From contig PHAT01000001.1 in NCBI GenBank assembly GCA_002840435.1, positions 118,300-182,299 of the forward strand: 64,000 nucleotides of DNA, in the 5' to 3' direction. Below the pieces are notes generated by a model that had not been told where the DNA came from, made no database searches, and worked only from the letters and a program-made list of their open reading frames with translations. This document shows, piece by piece, positions 34,700 through 44,210 of the stretch (position 1 is the first letter of the stretch; each line of letters begins with the position of its first letter). Made by a program: the position numbers and the translations under genes. The DNA is from Deltaproteobacteria bacterium HGW-Deltaproteobacteria-6. Its GTDB lineage: Bacteria > Desulfobacterota > Syntrophia > Syntrophales > Smithellaceae.

Positions 34700-35860
34700 T
34701 TAAAGCATTCTGACCCCGAGCACTCCTTCAGTCGATCCGATCTTTTTGACCAGGTCTTCGCTGATAGCGCTGTCGAGATCAATGATGTTATAGGCGACAT
34801 TGCCTCTGCTTTTGTTAATCATGTCGGCTATGTTGATCTTATTGTCGGCCATGAAGTGCGTGATCTTTTCGATCATGCCCGGCGCGTTCTGATTCGAGAT
34901 GGTCAGCCGCTGTTTGCCCGATCTGTCAAGAGAGCACTCGGGGAAGTTGACCGAATTTTTGATGTTCCCGTTCTCGAGGAAGTCCATGAGCTGCATGGCT
35001 GCCATGATGGCGCAGTTTTCTTCAGATTCTTCGGTGGAGGCTCCCAGATGCGGAATGGCGATGACCTTGTCCGTCTTGATGACCTCTTCATCGGGGAAAT
35101 CTGTCACATAGCATCCCACGATACCGTCGGCGACAGCCTTCTTCAGGGACGGAGTATCCACAAGCCCGCCTCTGGCGAAGTTCAGGATGACCACACCCTT
35201 CTTCATGACCGCGAATTTATCGCTATTGATGAATCCCTTGGTGTCTTTATTTTGCGGAACATGCAGCGAGATGAAATCGCACTCGGACAGAAGTTTGTCC
35301 AGGCTTGCCGCCTTTTTGGTATTGCGGGACAGTCTCCAGGCTGCCTCGATGGACAGGAATGGATCATATCCCCAGACTTCCATACCCAGATTTTCGGCGG
35401 TATTGGCCACCATGGTGCCGATGGCTCCCAGACCCACCACGCCGAGCTTCTTGCCCAGGATTTCGGTGCCGCCGAACTTGGATTTGCCTTTTTCGATCAG
35501 GTCCGGTACCTTGTCGCCTTCACCCACCAGGCCTTTGGCCCAGCCGATCCCTTCCACCACTTTGCGGGAAGCCAGGAGCATGCCCAGAATCACCAGTTCC
35601 TTCACGCCGTTGGCGTTCGCACCCGGCGTATTGAACACCACAATGCCTTTCTCTGAGCATTTTTCGATGGGAATATTGTTCACGCCGGCGCCGGCGCGGG
35701 CAATTGCTTTCAGGCTCGACGGCAGGATCATTTCTTTCATTTCCTTGCTTCTTACGAGAATGCCGTCAGGATCGGGAATGTCAGTACGATACTCATACTT
35801 CTCAGTAAAAAGGCTGAGCCCCTTTTCCGAAATATTATTTAACAGATCAATCCGATACAT
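34700..35860 (-). CDS. Short D-3-phosphoglycerate dehydrogenase with ACT domain
   Basis: The 386-residue protein starts at ATG 35860 behind AGGAGG. It has the Rossmann motif GVVGLGAIGTMVAN (about 145-158), catalytic Arg in NFARGGLVD, Glu in DFPDEEV and His in PHLGASTEESEENCA, followed by a C-terminal ACT-like domain (about 315-386: QNAPGMIEKITHFMADNKINIADM). This is the short PGDH type. A second, long PGDH is encoded at 39545-41128 in an operon with serC, so this copy may act on another 2-hydroxyacid or under other conditions. Confidence 0.85.
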   Translation of the reverse strand: MYRIDLLNNISEKGLSLFTEKYEYRTDIPDPDGILVRSKEMKEMILPSSLKAIARAGAGVNNIPIEKCSEKGIVVFNTPGANANGVKELVILGMLLASRKVVEGIGWAKGLVGEGDKVPDLIEKGKSKFGGTEILGKKLGVVGLGAIGTMVANTAENLGMEVWGYDPFLSIEAAWRLSRNTKKAASLDKLLSECDFISLHVPQNKDTKGFINSDKFAVMKKGVVILNFARGGLVDTPSLKKAVADGIVGCYVTDFPDEEVIKTDKVIAIPHLGASTEESEENCAIMAAMQLMDFLENGNIKNSVNFPECSLDRSGKQRLTISNQNAPGMIEKITHFMADNKINIADMINKSRGNVAYNIIDLDSAISEDLVKKIGSTEGVLGVRML

Positions 35861-35954
35861 AAAATACCTCCTATTCCTTTCCATATCTTTTTATTAGAGA
35901 GTACTCCGATAACATAGAATACTTACTTTGCGCCGTTAGTGTCCAAAACAAATT

Positions 35955-35981
35955 GTTCTTATGATATTTTTTGATAAGAAC
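35955..35981. promoter_or_regulatory. Inverted repeat GTTCTTAT-N11-ATAAGAAC upstream of the PGDH gene
   Basis: A perfect 8-bp inverted repeat about 95 bp upstream of ATG 35860. It may be an operator; no regulator is assigned. The rest of 35861-36147 shows no gene. Confidence 0.4.
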
Positions 35982-36147
35982 GACCGTTTTGAATGGCAAA
36001 GTATAGAATGGGCGTTTTTTTGTGTCAAGGAAATCTTGGCCGCAAAATGCGGGTGTGCGGTTTTATCTCACCGATTGAGATATAAGATCATTTTTTGAAA
36101 TCATTGGTTTGTCTGTTTCAGAAAGAACACATCAATCGGGTAAAACA

Positions 36148-36549
36148 TTATTGCCATCCGATGGGATCATACCCCCTCTCCTGCAGGCACCGGTTAACAA
36201 AATTTTTAAAAAGGGGGGTCGGTTCTGATGCCTTTATGACGCCTCTGACCAGACCGACAGCGGCGCCGGTGGCAGCACCGACACCAATGCCCCGGCCTAA
36301 ATGGCCCGTTACGGCGCCCGCGGCGCCTCCGATGACGGAGCCTCCCGCCGCTCCAATGGCCGTGTCTTTGGCCGCCGCGATCCCGGCATCGGACTTGATA
36401 TACTGATCGGCCAGGGCTTCGCACTCCGCAATATCCTTATGGGTCTGTGCTTCGCCTGCTTGCTGGAGGTGTGTGTTGGGATAAAGCACTGGCCCTGTGG
36501 TGCAGCCCGCTAAAAAGAGGATCAATATTACCACCGGCATTTTCTTCAT
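36148..36549 (-). CDS. Glycine-zipper outer-membrane lipoprotein
   Basis: The 133-residue protein starts at ATG 36549 behind AAGGAGG. It has a lipoprotein signal with lipobox LAGC (Cys16) and a central glycine-zipper segment (about 65-107: AIGAAGGSVIGGAAGAVTG and GIGVGAATGAAVGLVRG). A conserved CLQERGYDPIGW end follows. Such proteins sit in the outer membrane and may form helix hairpins in it; the specific role is unknown. Confidence 0.8.
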   Translation of the reverse strand: MKKMPVVILILFLAGCTTGPVLYPNTHLQQAGEAQTHKDIAECEALADQYIKSDAGIAAAKDTAIGAAGGSVIGGAAGAVTGHLGRGIGVGAATGAAVGLVRGVIKASEPTPLFKNFVNRCLQERGYDPIGWQ

Positions 36550-36953
36550 TTTTCCCTGCCTCCTTATCCGACGCTCAAAGCTTCCTGATTTTTACCATAA
36601 CGAAGGGGAAAAGGCCATGCGCACCATCACCAAAACATACTGGTTAAATTACCGGATGCTTCAGTTCAGTACTGATTTCATAAAGTCAATTCGTGACGTC
36701 TTCTTGAGAACAGGAAGGAGTGCTTGCCGGTTTCGGATTTTGATTCAAAAATGTATTTCATGAAACATCAATGCAACTGCTGGATACCGTGTGATTAAAT
36801 AATAATTATTGATTTTATGAATTAGAAGATTATACTGAATAAAGATATCTAAATATAAGTGCCTTAATATAATTATATTATTAATTGGAAAGGAGATGTT
36901 ATTTAATAAGTAAATATATGTTATTTACATAAATCAATTAAAAAGGTTTGGTT
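36550..36953. other. AT-rich intergenic region before the XRE-like gene
   Basis: No gene is supported. The right half is strongly AT-rich and contains a promoter and a palindrome listed separately. Its base composition differs clearly from the flanks, which fits a horizontally acquired or regulatory segment. Confidence 0.5.
36809..36836 (+). promoter_or_regulatory. Sigma-70 promoter of the XRE-like gene
   Basis: TTGATT, a 16-bp spacer and TATACT precede the gene by about 115 bp. The 16-bp perfect palindrome TAATATAATTATATTA (36865-36880) lies about 30 bp downstream of the -10 and may be the operator for autoregulation. Confidence 0.5.
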
Positions 36954-37451
36954 ATGGACATAAATGAGCTGAAACGTCATAACTTATTAAGATTAAGTAA
37001 GCAACGCAATGTGGATGAACCTGCCCGTCTGGCCAGAGTGCTTGGTGTGTCAACGCAGCACGCATCTCAATTATTGCTTGGCAAAAGTTCGATCGGGCAA
37101 AGGACGATTCAACGGCTGTGTTTGATCTGGAGTATAGATGAAACTGAATTTGTTTCAGCCGGGAATGAAAATACGGAAATAAAAGGGCCGGCGCCGTCAT
37201 GGGAAATGAAGATGATTGTGGAAGCGATGAATAAACGGATGGACGACCAGGAAACCCGGATCACAGAGCTGGTGAAAGATATGGAACGGTATCGGAGCGA
37301 TAATCAAAAGACTACGGAAATCATAAACCTCCTGAGTGCCGCTGTGGCAGGCATAAACAGCATGCTCGATAATATCAACGGCGTCGTTGCAAATATGGAA
37401 TCACGATTGATTGACGCGATAGAAAGTGGTGATCTTAAAGCGAGGCATTGA
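36954..37451 (+). CDS. XRE-like DNA-binding protein with coiled-coil tail
   Basis: The 165-residue protein from ATG 36954 (a second ATG two codons earlier at 36948 is equally possible) starts with a Cro/CI-like helix-turn-helix (about 18-60: VDEPARLARVLGVSTQHASQ and IGQRTIQRLCLIW). The C-terminal half (about 80-165) is a likely coiled coil with heptad-like Met/Ile/Leu spacing. It resembles phage or plasmid-type repressors, but no other phage genes are nearby. The target is unknown; the palindromic AT-rich leader suggests autoregulation. Confidence 0.65.
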   Translation: MDINELKRHNLLRLSKQRNVDEPARLARVLGVSTQHASQLLLGKSSIGQRTIQRLCLIWSIDETEFVSAGNENTEIKGPAPSWEMKMIVEAMNKRMDDQETRITELVKDMERYRSDNQKTTEIINLLSAAVAGINSMLDNINGVVANMESRLIDAIESGDLKARH

Positions 37452-37491
37452 AAACCCGAAGTGTAAGTCCCGCGTTGGTAGCTTGTTATAT

Positions 37492-37914
37492 CTATTTTTT
37501 ATTCCACTCGCATTTCTTTTCAGTCCAGGCGTCTGTGTCTTCTTCGAATTTAAAAAGCTTGCCGTCCTTTTTGCGAATGTATCGAAATTCGTTTATGCGT
37601 GCACCCTGGGTAACAACAATGTATTTTCCACCGGTACCCTCTGAAGTAATCTCTTCCCATTGAGCCTCAAATTCCGACGGTCCTCCGCCCTTTACCCGAC
37701 GCACTTCCCGTTCTTTTATCAGCTTTACGGTGATAGGGCCGCTGCCGTTCTGGTAGAGAACATACCCCTTATCAGGCTTGTCAGTCTGGAACACAAACTG
37801 AAGCTTGAGAGGCGTCTTGACGCCAATTGATTTAAGGCATCTAAAATCGTTTTCAGCCGCCGCGGCGGAAGTACAAACCAGGATTACCATCAAGACGCCA
37901 AACAGTTTATTCAT
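37492..37914 (-). CDS. Secreted hypothetical protein
   Basis: The 140-residue protein has a signal peptide (MNKLFGVLMVILVCTSAAAA, cleavage near residue 20) followed by a basic, beta-rich domain with two Cys (FRCLKSIG and KKCEWNKK) that could form a disulfide in the periplasm. No family is recognised. It is expressed alone, between the XRE-like gene and tRNA-Lys. Confidence 0.65.
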   Translation of the reverse strand: MNKLFGVLMVILVCTSAAAAENDFRCLKSIGVKTPLKLQFVFQTDKPDKGYVLYQNGSGPITVKLIKEREVRRVKGGGPSEFEAQWEEITSEGTGGKYIVVTQGARINEFRYIRKKDGKLFKFEEDTDAWTEKKCEWNKK

Positions 37915-38055
37915 TTTCCCTCCGGCACGATTTGTTGCGGAACAATTTTTTTCGTGCAGAGAGTATATGAAGAAAAGATGTTATTCGTCAATTTAATATT
38001 GATTGCCGATTGACAGAAGGTTGGTTCTGAAATTTCTGTGGATATCAGGGATATC

Positions 38056-38082
38056 AAAAAAAAGGTTCCCTTTCGGGAACCC
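38056..38082 (-). terminator. Intrinsic terminator after tRNA-Lys
   Basis: On the minus strand GGTTCCC-GAAA-GGGAACC forms a 7-bp stem with a GNRA-type loop, followed by eight T. Confidence 0.92.
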
Positions 38083-38089
38083 TTGATTC

Positions 38090-38164
38090 TGGTGGGCCGT
38101 GCGGGGATTGAACCCGCGGCCAACGGATTAAAAGTCCGCTGCTCTACCGCTGAGCTAACGGCCC
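38090..38164 (-). tRNA. tRNA-Lys (anticodon TTT)
   Basis: The minus strand folds as a tRNA: acceptor GGGCCGT/ACGGCCC, D arm GCTC/GAGC, anticodon loop CTTTTAA with anticodon TTT, T arm CGGGTTCAATCCCCG and discriminator A with the CCA end encoded (38092-38090). It has 75 nt including CCA. A terminator follows at once, so it is transcribed as a single unit or from upstream purA. Confidence 0.96.
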
Positions 38165-38235
38165 ACTGTTTCTGGCGTTATTTAAGAACAAGGCTCTCTA
38201 ACAGCTAGTCAGGTGTGTGTCAAGAAGAAACTGAA

Positions 38236-39537
<1,302 letters not shown>

Positions 39538-39544
39538 TCATTTC

Positions 39545-41128
39545 CTACATTTTTATGGGTTTGATGGACAATACATGCGGTAATTTACGCAGTATCTCCA
39601 GTACATCGGTTCCTACAGCGGAGTCCGTATTCAGAATAACCAGCGCCTTTTTCGCCTGAGCGTCGCGGCTCAGATGCAGACGGGCGATGTTGACATTATG
39701 GTTGCCCAGCGTGGTTCCAAGATTGCCGATGACGCCCGGCTGATCGTCGTTGGAAACAGCCAACAGATAACCTTCGGGTATGATTTCCAAGGAGAATTCA
39801 TTGACCCGGACGATGCGCAAATCATTTTTACCGAAAACTGCGCCGGCAGTGCGGCTGGTTTCCTTTGAGGTCTTGATGGTCACCTCAATCATGTTGTTGA
39901 AGTCTTTGGTTTCAGAGCTCTTCACTTCGACAATCTTGATCCCTCTTTCTTTGGCGATAATCGGCGCGTTGATATAGTTGACGGTTTCATAGAGAATCGA
40001 TTCCAGAAGTCCCTTGATCAGTGAAATAGTAATGGGCGCTACGTTGTGATTGATAATTTCACCGCTGTATTCAATGGTCACTTCCTGAACTGCGCCGGTC
40101 AGTAACTGTGCCTGGAAGGTGCCCAGCTTTTCCGCCAGATCCAGGTAGGGATGAATAACAGCCATAACGTCCGCGCTCACCGAGGGGAAGTTGACCGCGC
40201 CTTTAATTTCGCCGGTAACGAAGTAAGCGGCAATCTGATGGGCGATGGCAATGGCCACATTGGTCTGCGCCTCATCGGTTGAGGCGCCCAGATGCGGTGT
40301 GCAGATGACATTGTCCAGTCCAATCAGATCCATGTTTTTGGTCGGTTCTTCTTCAAAAACGTCAAGGGCCGCCCCTGCTACTTTGCCGGACTGCAATGCG
40401 TCGTAAAGCGCTTTTTCATTGACGATGCCGCCACGGGCGCAGTGAATCAGGAAAACACCCTGCTTCATTCTGGCAAAAGAATCGGCATTGACCAGATCTT
40501 TTGTTTCCGGCATCAGGGGCGAATGGATGGTAATGAAATCGGCATTGGCATAGAGTTCATCCATGCTGACCAGCTTTACACCCATTTGTTCCGCCACTTC
40601 CGGAGAAATAAACGGATCACAGGCAATGACGTTCATCTTCAGTCCCATGGCGCGGTCGGCCACGGCGGCGCCGACACGCCCGAGGCCGATGATGCCCAGG
40701 GTTTTGTTGCAATACTCGTTGCCCATGAATTTGCTTTTTTCCCAAAGGCCTGCTTTCATGGATGCCGTGGCTTGGGGGATTTTGCGGGCCAGTGACAGCA
40801 TCATGGCAACAGCGTGTTCGCCGGTGGTGACGGTGTTGCCGCCCGGCGTGTTCATGACAACGATGCCGCGTTTACTGGCGGCGGGAATGTCGATGTTGTC
40901 GACTCCCGCGCCGGCGCGGCCGATGGCGGAAAGTTTCACGGCCGCTTCGATAATTTCGGCCGTGACTTTCGTGGATGAACGAACGATCAGCGCATCATAA
41001 TCTTTAATGACCGCTTTTAATTCATCCGGCTTCATGCCGGTTTTTACATCCACTTTGATGCCCGGCGCATTCCCCAGAATCTCTGCGACTTCGGAAGCCA
41101 TGGAATCACTGACTAACACTCGTTTCAT
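39545..41128 (-). CDS. serA: D-3-phosphoglycerate dehydrogenase, long type
   Basis: The 527-residue protein starts at ATG 41128 (MKRVLVSDSM) behind GGAAA. It has LGIIGLGRVGAAVADRA, CARGGIVNE, and PHLGASTDEAQTNVA in the catalytic and NAD domains, then the intervening allosteric domain and a C-terminal ACT domain (about 455-527). It makes 3-phosphohydroxypyruvate, the first step to serine, and is followed by purA. serC lies 23 bp upstream. Confidence 0.96.
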   Translation of the reverse strand: MKRVLVSDSMASEVAEILGNAPGIKVDVKTGMKPDELKAVIKDYDALIVRSSTKVTAEIIEAAVKLSAIGRAGAGVDNIDIPAASKRGIVVMNTPGGNTVTTGEHAVAMMLSLARKIPQATASMKAGLWEKSKFMGNEYCNKTLGIIGLGRVGAAVADRAMGLKMNVIACDPFISPEVAEQMGVKLVSMDELYANADFITIHSPLMPETKDLVNADSFARMKQGVFLIHCARGGIVNEKALYDALQSGKVAGAALDVFEEEPTKNMDLIGLDNVICTPHLGASTDEAQTNVAIAIAHQIAAYFVTGEIKGAVNFPSVSADVMAVIHPYLDLAEKLGTFQAQLLTGAVQEVTIEYSGEIINHNVAPITISLIKGLLESILYETVNYINAPIIAKERGIKIVEVKSSETKDFNNMIEVTIKTSKETSRTAGAVFGKNDLRIVRVNEFSLEIIPEGYLLAVSNDDQPGVIGNLGTTLGNHNVNIARLHLSRDAQAKKALVILNTDSAVGTDVLEILRKLPHVLSIKPIKM

Positions 41129-41151
41129 AACATTTTCCAAAATGTTTTAAG

Positions 41152-42279
41152 TTAAAGGTTTTTCACCTTTTCATTGAAGACTTTTTCGAGCTCGGCCAGC
41201 GCCACTTTGAGATCAGACTCTTCAATGGTGGGGCCGCACCAGAAACGGTAACCGGCGGGTGCATCCTTGTAAGAGTTGATATCGTGTGCGATATTTTTCT
41301 TGCTCAGGTCTGACGTAATGCTTTTCAGGAATTTGCCCTTTTCATCGGCGCCCATCGCCTGCACTTTGGGATGCGTTACGGAAAGGCAAACGGACGTGTT
41401 GGAGCGTACTTTAGGATCATCGGCCAGAAATTCAACCCAGTCTGTTTTTGCAACCCAGTCTTCGACCACTTTCAGGTTGGTCTGGCTTCTTTTGATCAAG
41501 CCGTCAAGCCCGATTTTACCCGCCCAATCCAGAGCATCCAGATAATCTTCCACACAGATCATCGACGGTGTGTTGATGACGTCGCCATCGAAGATCGCCT
41601 TATTGATTTTGTCGCCTTTTTTCAGGCGGAATATTTTCGGCATCGGCCAGGGCGGTGTGTAGGATTCGAGACGCGCAACGGCTCTGGGGCTCATCACCAT
41701 CATGCCGTGTGCGGCTTCGCCACCCAGACATTTCTGCCATGAGAAGGTTAGAATATCGATTTTGCTCCAATCGATTTCCATGGCAAACGCGGCGCTGGTC
41801 GCATCGCACAGGGACAATCCTTCACGATCGGCGGGAATCCAGTTGTAGTCGGGAACTTTCACGCCGCTCGTGGTGCCGTTGGCGACAAATACCACATCGC
41901 TTTTCCAGTCGACTTTGCTGAGGTCAGGAATCTTGCCGTAGTCGGCCTTAATGATCGTGGGATTGAGTTTAAGCTGCTTATTGACATCCGTTGCCCAGCC
42001 TTCGGAAAAACTTTCCCAGACCAATACGGTAACCGGTTTGGGGCCTAACAGTGACCACATGGCACATTCAAAAGCGCCGGTATCGGAAGCCGGCAGAATG
42101 CCCACAAGGTAATCTGACGGAATGTTTAATATTTTTCGTGTTTCATTTGTTGCTTTGACGATTCTTTCTTTTCCCAACGCGGAACGGTGTGAGCGGCCGG
42201 TAGGCGCGCTCTTCAGCGCGTCGATATTCCACGCTGGCCTCTTGCTGCAAGGGCCGGAACTAAAATTGGGGTTTGACAT
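41152..42279 (-). CDS. serC: Phosphoserine aminotransferase
   Basis: The 375-residue PLP enzyme has N-terminal FSSGPCSKRPAW and the PLP-lysine region ILTFSWQKCLGGEAAHG. The pattern is that of the group of SerC found in alphaproteobacteria and Methanosarcina, not the E. coli type. It makes phosphoserine from phosphohydroxypyruvate and glutamate. It is the first gene of serC-serA-purA; ribosome site AAGGATGG precedes ATG 42279. Confidence 0.93.
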   Translation of the reverse strand: MSNPNFSSGPCSKRPAWNIDALKSAPTGRSHRSALGKERIVKATNETRKILNIPSDYLVGILPASDTGAFECAMWSLLGPKPVTVLVWESFSEGWATDVNKQLKLNPTIIKADYGKIPDLSKVDWKSDVVFVANGTTSGVKVPDYNWIPADREGLSLCDATSAAFAMEIDWSKIDILTFSWQKCLGGEAAHGMMVMSPRAVARLESYTPPWPMPKIFRLKKGDKINKAIFDGDVINTPSMICVEDYLDALDWAGKIGLDGLIKRSQTNLKVVEDWVAKTDWVEFLADDPKVRSNTSVCLSVTHPKVQAMGADEKGKFLKSITSDLSKKNIAHDINSYKDAPAGYRFWCGPTIEESDLKVALAELEKVFNEKVKNL

Positions 42280-42436
42280 AAGTAACCATCCTTAAAATAA
42301 ATTTTCTAAATTTTGGCACTTTCATACCAGTATTAAGCTCTTTTCTCAAGAAATTTAAACTGTAATGACCATCGAATGACCGACGGTCGAGACGGATACA
42401 ACCTATATATTCGATAAATCAACATAATAACAAATT

Positions 42437-42457
42437 TTGACTTAAATCAATTACAAT
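42437..42457 (+). promoter_or_regulatory. FNR/CRP-type box and -10 element before cupin-flavodiiron genes
   Basis: TTGAC-TTAA-ATCAA (42437-42450) matches the FNR-type consensus TTGAT-N4-ATCAA in nine of ten positions and is followed by TACAAT (42452-42457), a good -10. The box would then overlap the core promoter, as for a repressor. CRP/FNR-family proteins such as HcpR use similar sites. Confidence 0.45.
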
Positions 42458-42562
42458 ATTGGAGATTTGTTTTATGAAAATATTAAAAAATGGCATGATG
42501 AAATATTAATATTCGTGCATATAATCATCAATAGTCCGGTTCCGAAACGAAAGGAGAAAAAT

Positions 42563-42898
42563 ATGCCTGAAAAATTAGCACAAATTGGAGATCTGACCCA
42601 AGCTTTTGTACTCAAAGATATGGCTGTCTGGCAGGAGCATTCCGTTGTCAGCCGGGAAATTATCCGGAAACCGTCCGGGACGATAACGGTTTTTGCGTTC
42701 GACAAGGGTGAGGGATTGAGCGAACACACGGCGCCATTTGACGCGGTTGTGCATATCCTGGAAGGTGAAGCTGAAATTCGAATTGAAGGCAAACCCTATT
42801 TGGTCAAAGCAGGAGAAATGATCATTATGCCGGCTGCCAAGCCGCACGCGCTTCATGCCGTAACAAAATTTAAGATGTTATTGATCATGATCAAATAA
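42563..42898 (+). CDS. Small cupin protein
   Basis: The 111-residue protein starts at ATG 42563 behind AAAGGAG. It is a single cupin barrel with the two motifs GLSEHTAPFDAVVHILEGE (about 52-70) and AGEMIIMPAAKPHAL (about 85-99), including the metal-binding His/Glu positions. It precedes the flavodiiron gene by 14 bp and is likely co-transcribed. Such small cupins often accompany redox-stress genes; the substrate is unknown. Confidence 0.85.
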   Translation: MPEKLAQIGDLTQAFVLKDMAVWQEHSVVSREIIRKPSGTITVFAFDKGEGLSEHTAPFDAVVHILEGEAEIRIEGKPYLVKAGEMIIMPAAKPHALHAVTKFKMLLIMIK

Positions 42899-42912
42899 AA
42901 AGGAGGGATGAT

Positions 42913-44100
42913 ATGAAATTTGAAATCACGCCAAACGTTCACTGGGTCGGTAAGATTGACTGGGAACTTCGCAAATTTCATGGCGAGGAGTACTCCACGC
43001 ATCGCGGTTCGTCTTACAACGCCTATCTGGTCAAAGATGAAAAGATCGCGCTGATTGACACCGTCTGGCGGCCCTTTGCGAAAGAATTTGTTGATAACCT
43101 GGCGAAGGAAATGGATCTGAACAAAATCGATTACGTGATTGCCAATCACGCAGAGATGGATCACTCAGGGGCGCTGCCGGAATTGATGCGCCGTATTCCC
43201 GATAAGCCGGTTTACTGCACGGCCAACGCCGTGAAGTCCCTCCGGGGACATTACCATCAGAACTGGAATTTTCAGGTGGTAAAAACCGGCGACAGACTAA
43301 GTCTGGGCGGGAAGGAACTGATCTTTATCGAAGCGCCCATGCTGCACTGGCCGGATACCATGATGGAGTATCTCACAGGCGACGCGATATTATTTTCCAA
43401 TGACGCGTTTGGCCAGCATATTGCGAGCGAGCATATGTTCAATGATCTGGTCATACCGTCCGAACTTTTCGAAGAGGCGACAAAATATTACGCCAATATC
43501 CTCACACCGTTTTCACCGCTCGTGACGAAGAAGATCAATGAAGTGGTCGCATTGAATCTTCCGCTGAATGCCATCTGTCCAAGCCATGGCGTGATCTGGC
43601 GGGTTAATCCGCTGCAGATTGCGCAGAAATATCTCCAGTGGGCGGCGGACTACCGGGAAAACCAGATTACGATCATTTACGACACCATGTGGGACGGCAC
43701 ACGGACCCTGGCGGAAAACATCGCCAAAGGCATCAAGCAGGAAGACGACAAGGTGACGGTGAAGCTCTACAACATCGCCCGCAGTGACATCAATGATGTG
43801 GTGACTGAAGTCTTTAAGTCCAAAGCGATTCTGCTGGGTTCACCGACCATCAACAAAGGGATTCTTAACGCGATGGCGGCGCTTCTGGAAATGATCACCG
43901 GGTTGAAATTCAAAAACAAAAAGGCAGCGGCGTTCGGCTGTTATGGCTGGAGCGGCGAGAGTGTCAGGCTTTTAAGTGATCACCTGGTTCACGCGGGGTT
44001 TGAAGTCGTTGGTGGCGGTCTGAAAACCATGTGGCAACCGGGCGAGGAGGAACAGTTGCAGGCGCTGGCTTTCGGGAAGGACTTTGCGGGAAAGGTGTGA
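42913..44100 (+). CDS. Flavodiiron protein (rubredoxin:oxygen/NO reductase)
   Basis: The 395-residue protein starts at ATG 42913 behind AAAGGAGGG. The beta-lactamase-like diiron domain has HAEMDHSG (about 79-86), MLHWPDTM (about 147) and FSNDAFGQH (about 161-169), plus CPSHGVIW (about 224). The flavodoxin domain starts near residue 252 (ITIIYDTMWDGTRTLAENI). It reduces O2 to water or NO to N2O in anaerobes, taking electrons from rubredoxin. Pairing with a cupin and an FNR-type box fits a stress-response unit. Confidence 0.94.
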   Translation: MKFEITPNVHWVGKIDWELRKFHGEEYSTHRGSSYNAYLVKDEKIALIDTVWRPFAKEFVDNLAKEMDLNKIDYVIANHAEMDHSGALPELMRRIPDKPVYCTANAVKSLRGHYHQNWNFQVVKTGDRLSLGGKELIFIEAPMLHWPDTMMEYLTGDAILFSNDAFGQHIASEHMFNDLVIPSELFEEATKYYANILTPFSPLVTKKINEVVALNLPLNAICPSHGVIWRVNPLQIAQKYLQWAADYRENQITIIYDTMWDGTRTLAENIAKGIKQEDDKVTVKLYNIARSDINDVVTEVFKSKAILLGSPTINKGILNAMAALLEMITGLKFKNKKAAAFGCYGWSGESVRLLSDHLVHAGFEVVGGGLKTMWQPGEEEQLQALAFGKDFAGKV

Positions 44101-44135
44101 ACATCAGGTTCTGAATGCTGAAAGATATAAATGCA

Positions 44136-44183
44136 GGGGCGGGGGCTTGCCATTCTTTTGTGGTGGCAAGACCCCGCCCCTTT
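44136..44183 (+). terminator. Strong hairpin terminator between flavodiiron and GspE genes
   Basis: GGGGCGGGG-G-CTTGCCA pairs with TGGCAAG-A-CCCCGCCCC (16 bp with one internal mismatch) around an 11-nt loop, followed by only TTT. It separates two convergent genes and may act in both directions. Confidence 0.7.
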
Positions 44184-44210
44184 GATTGCGGAACATTGAT
44201 CTTTGAAAAA

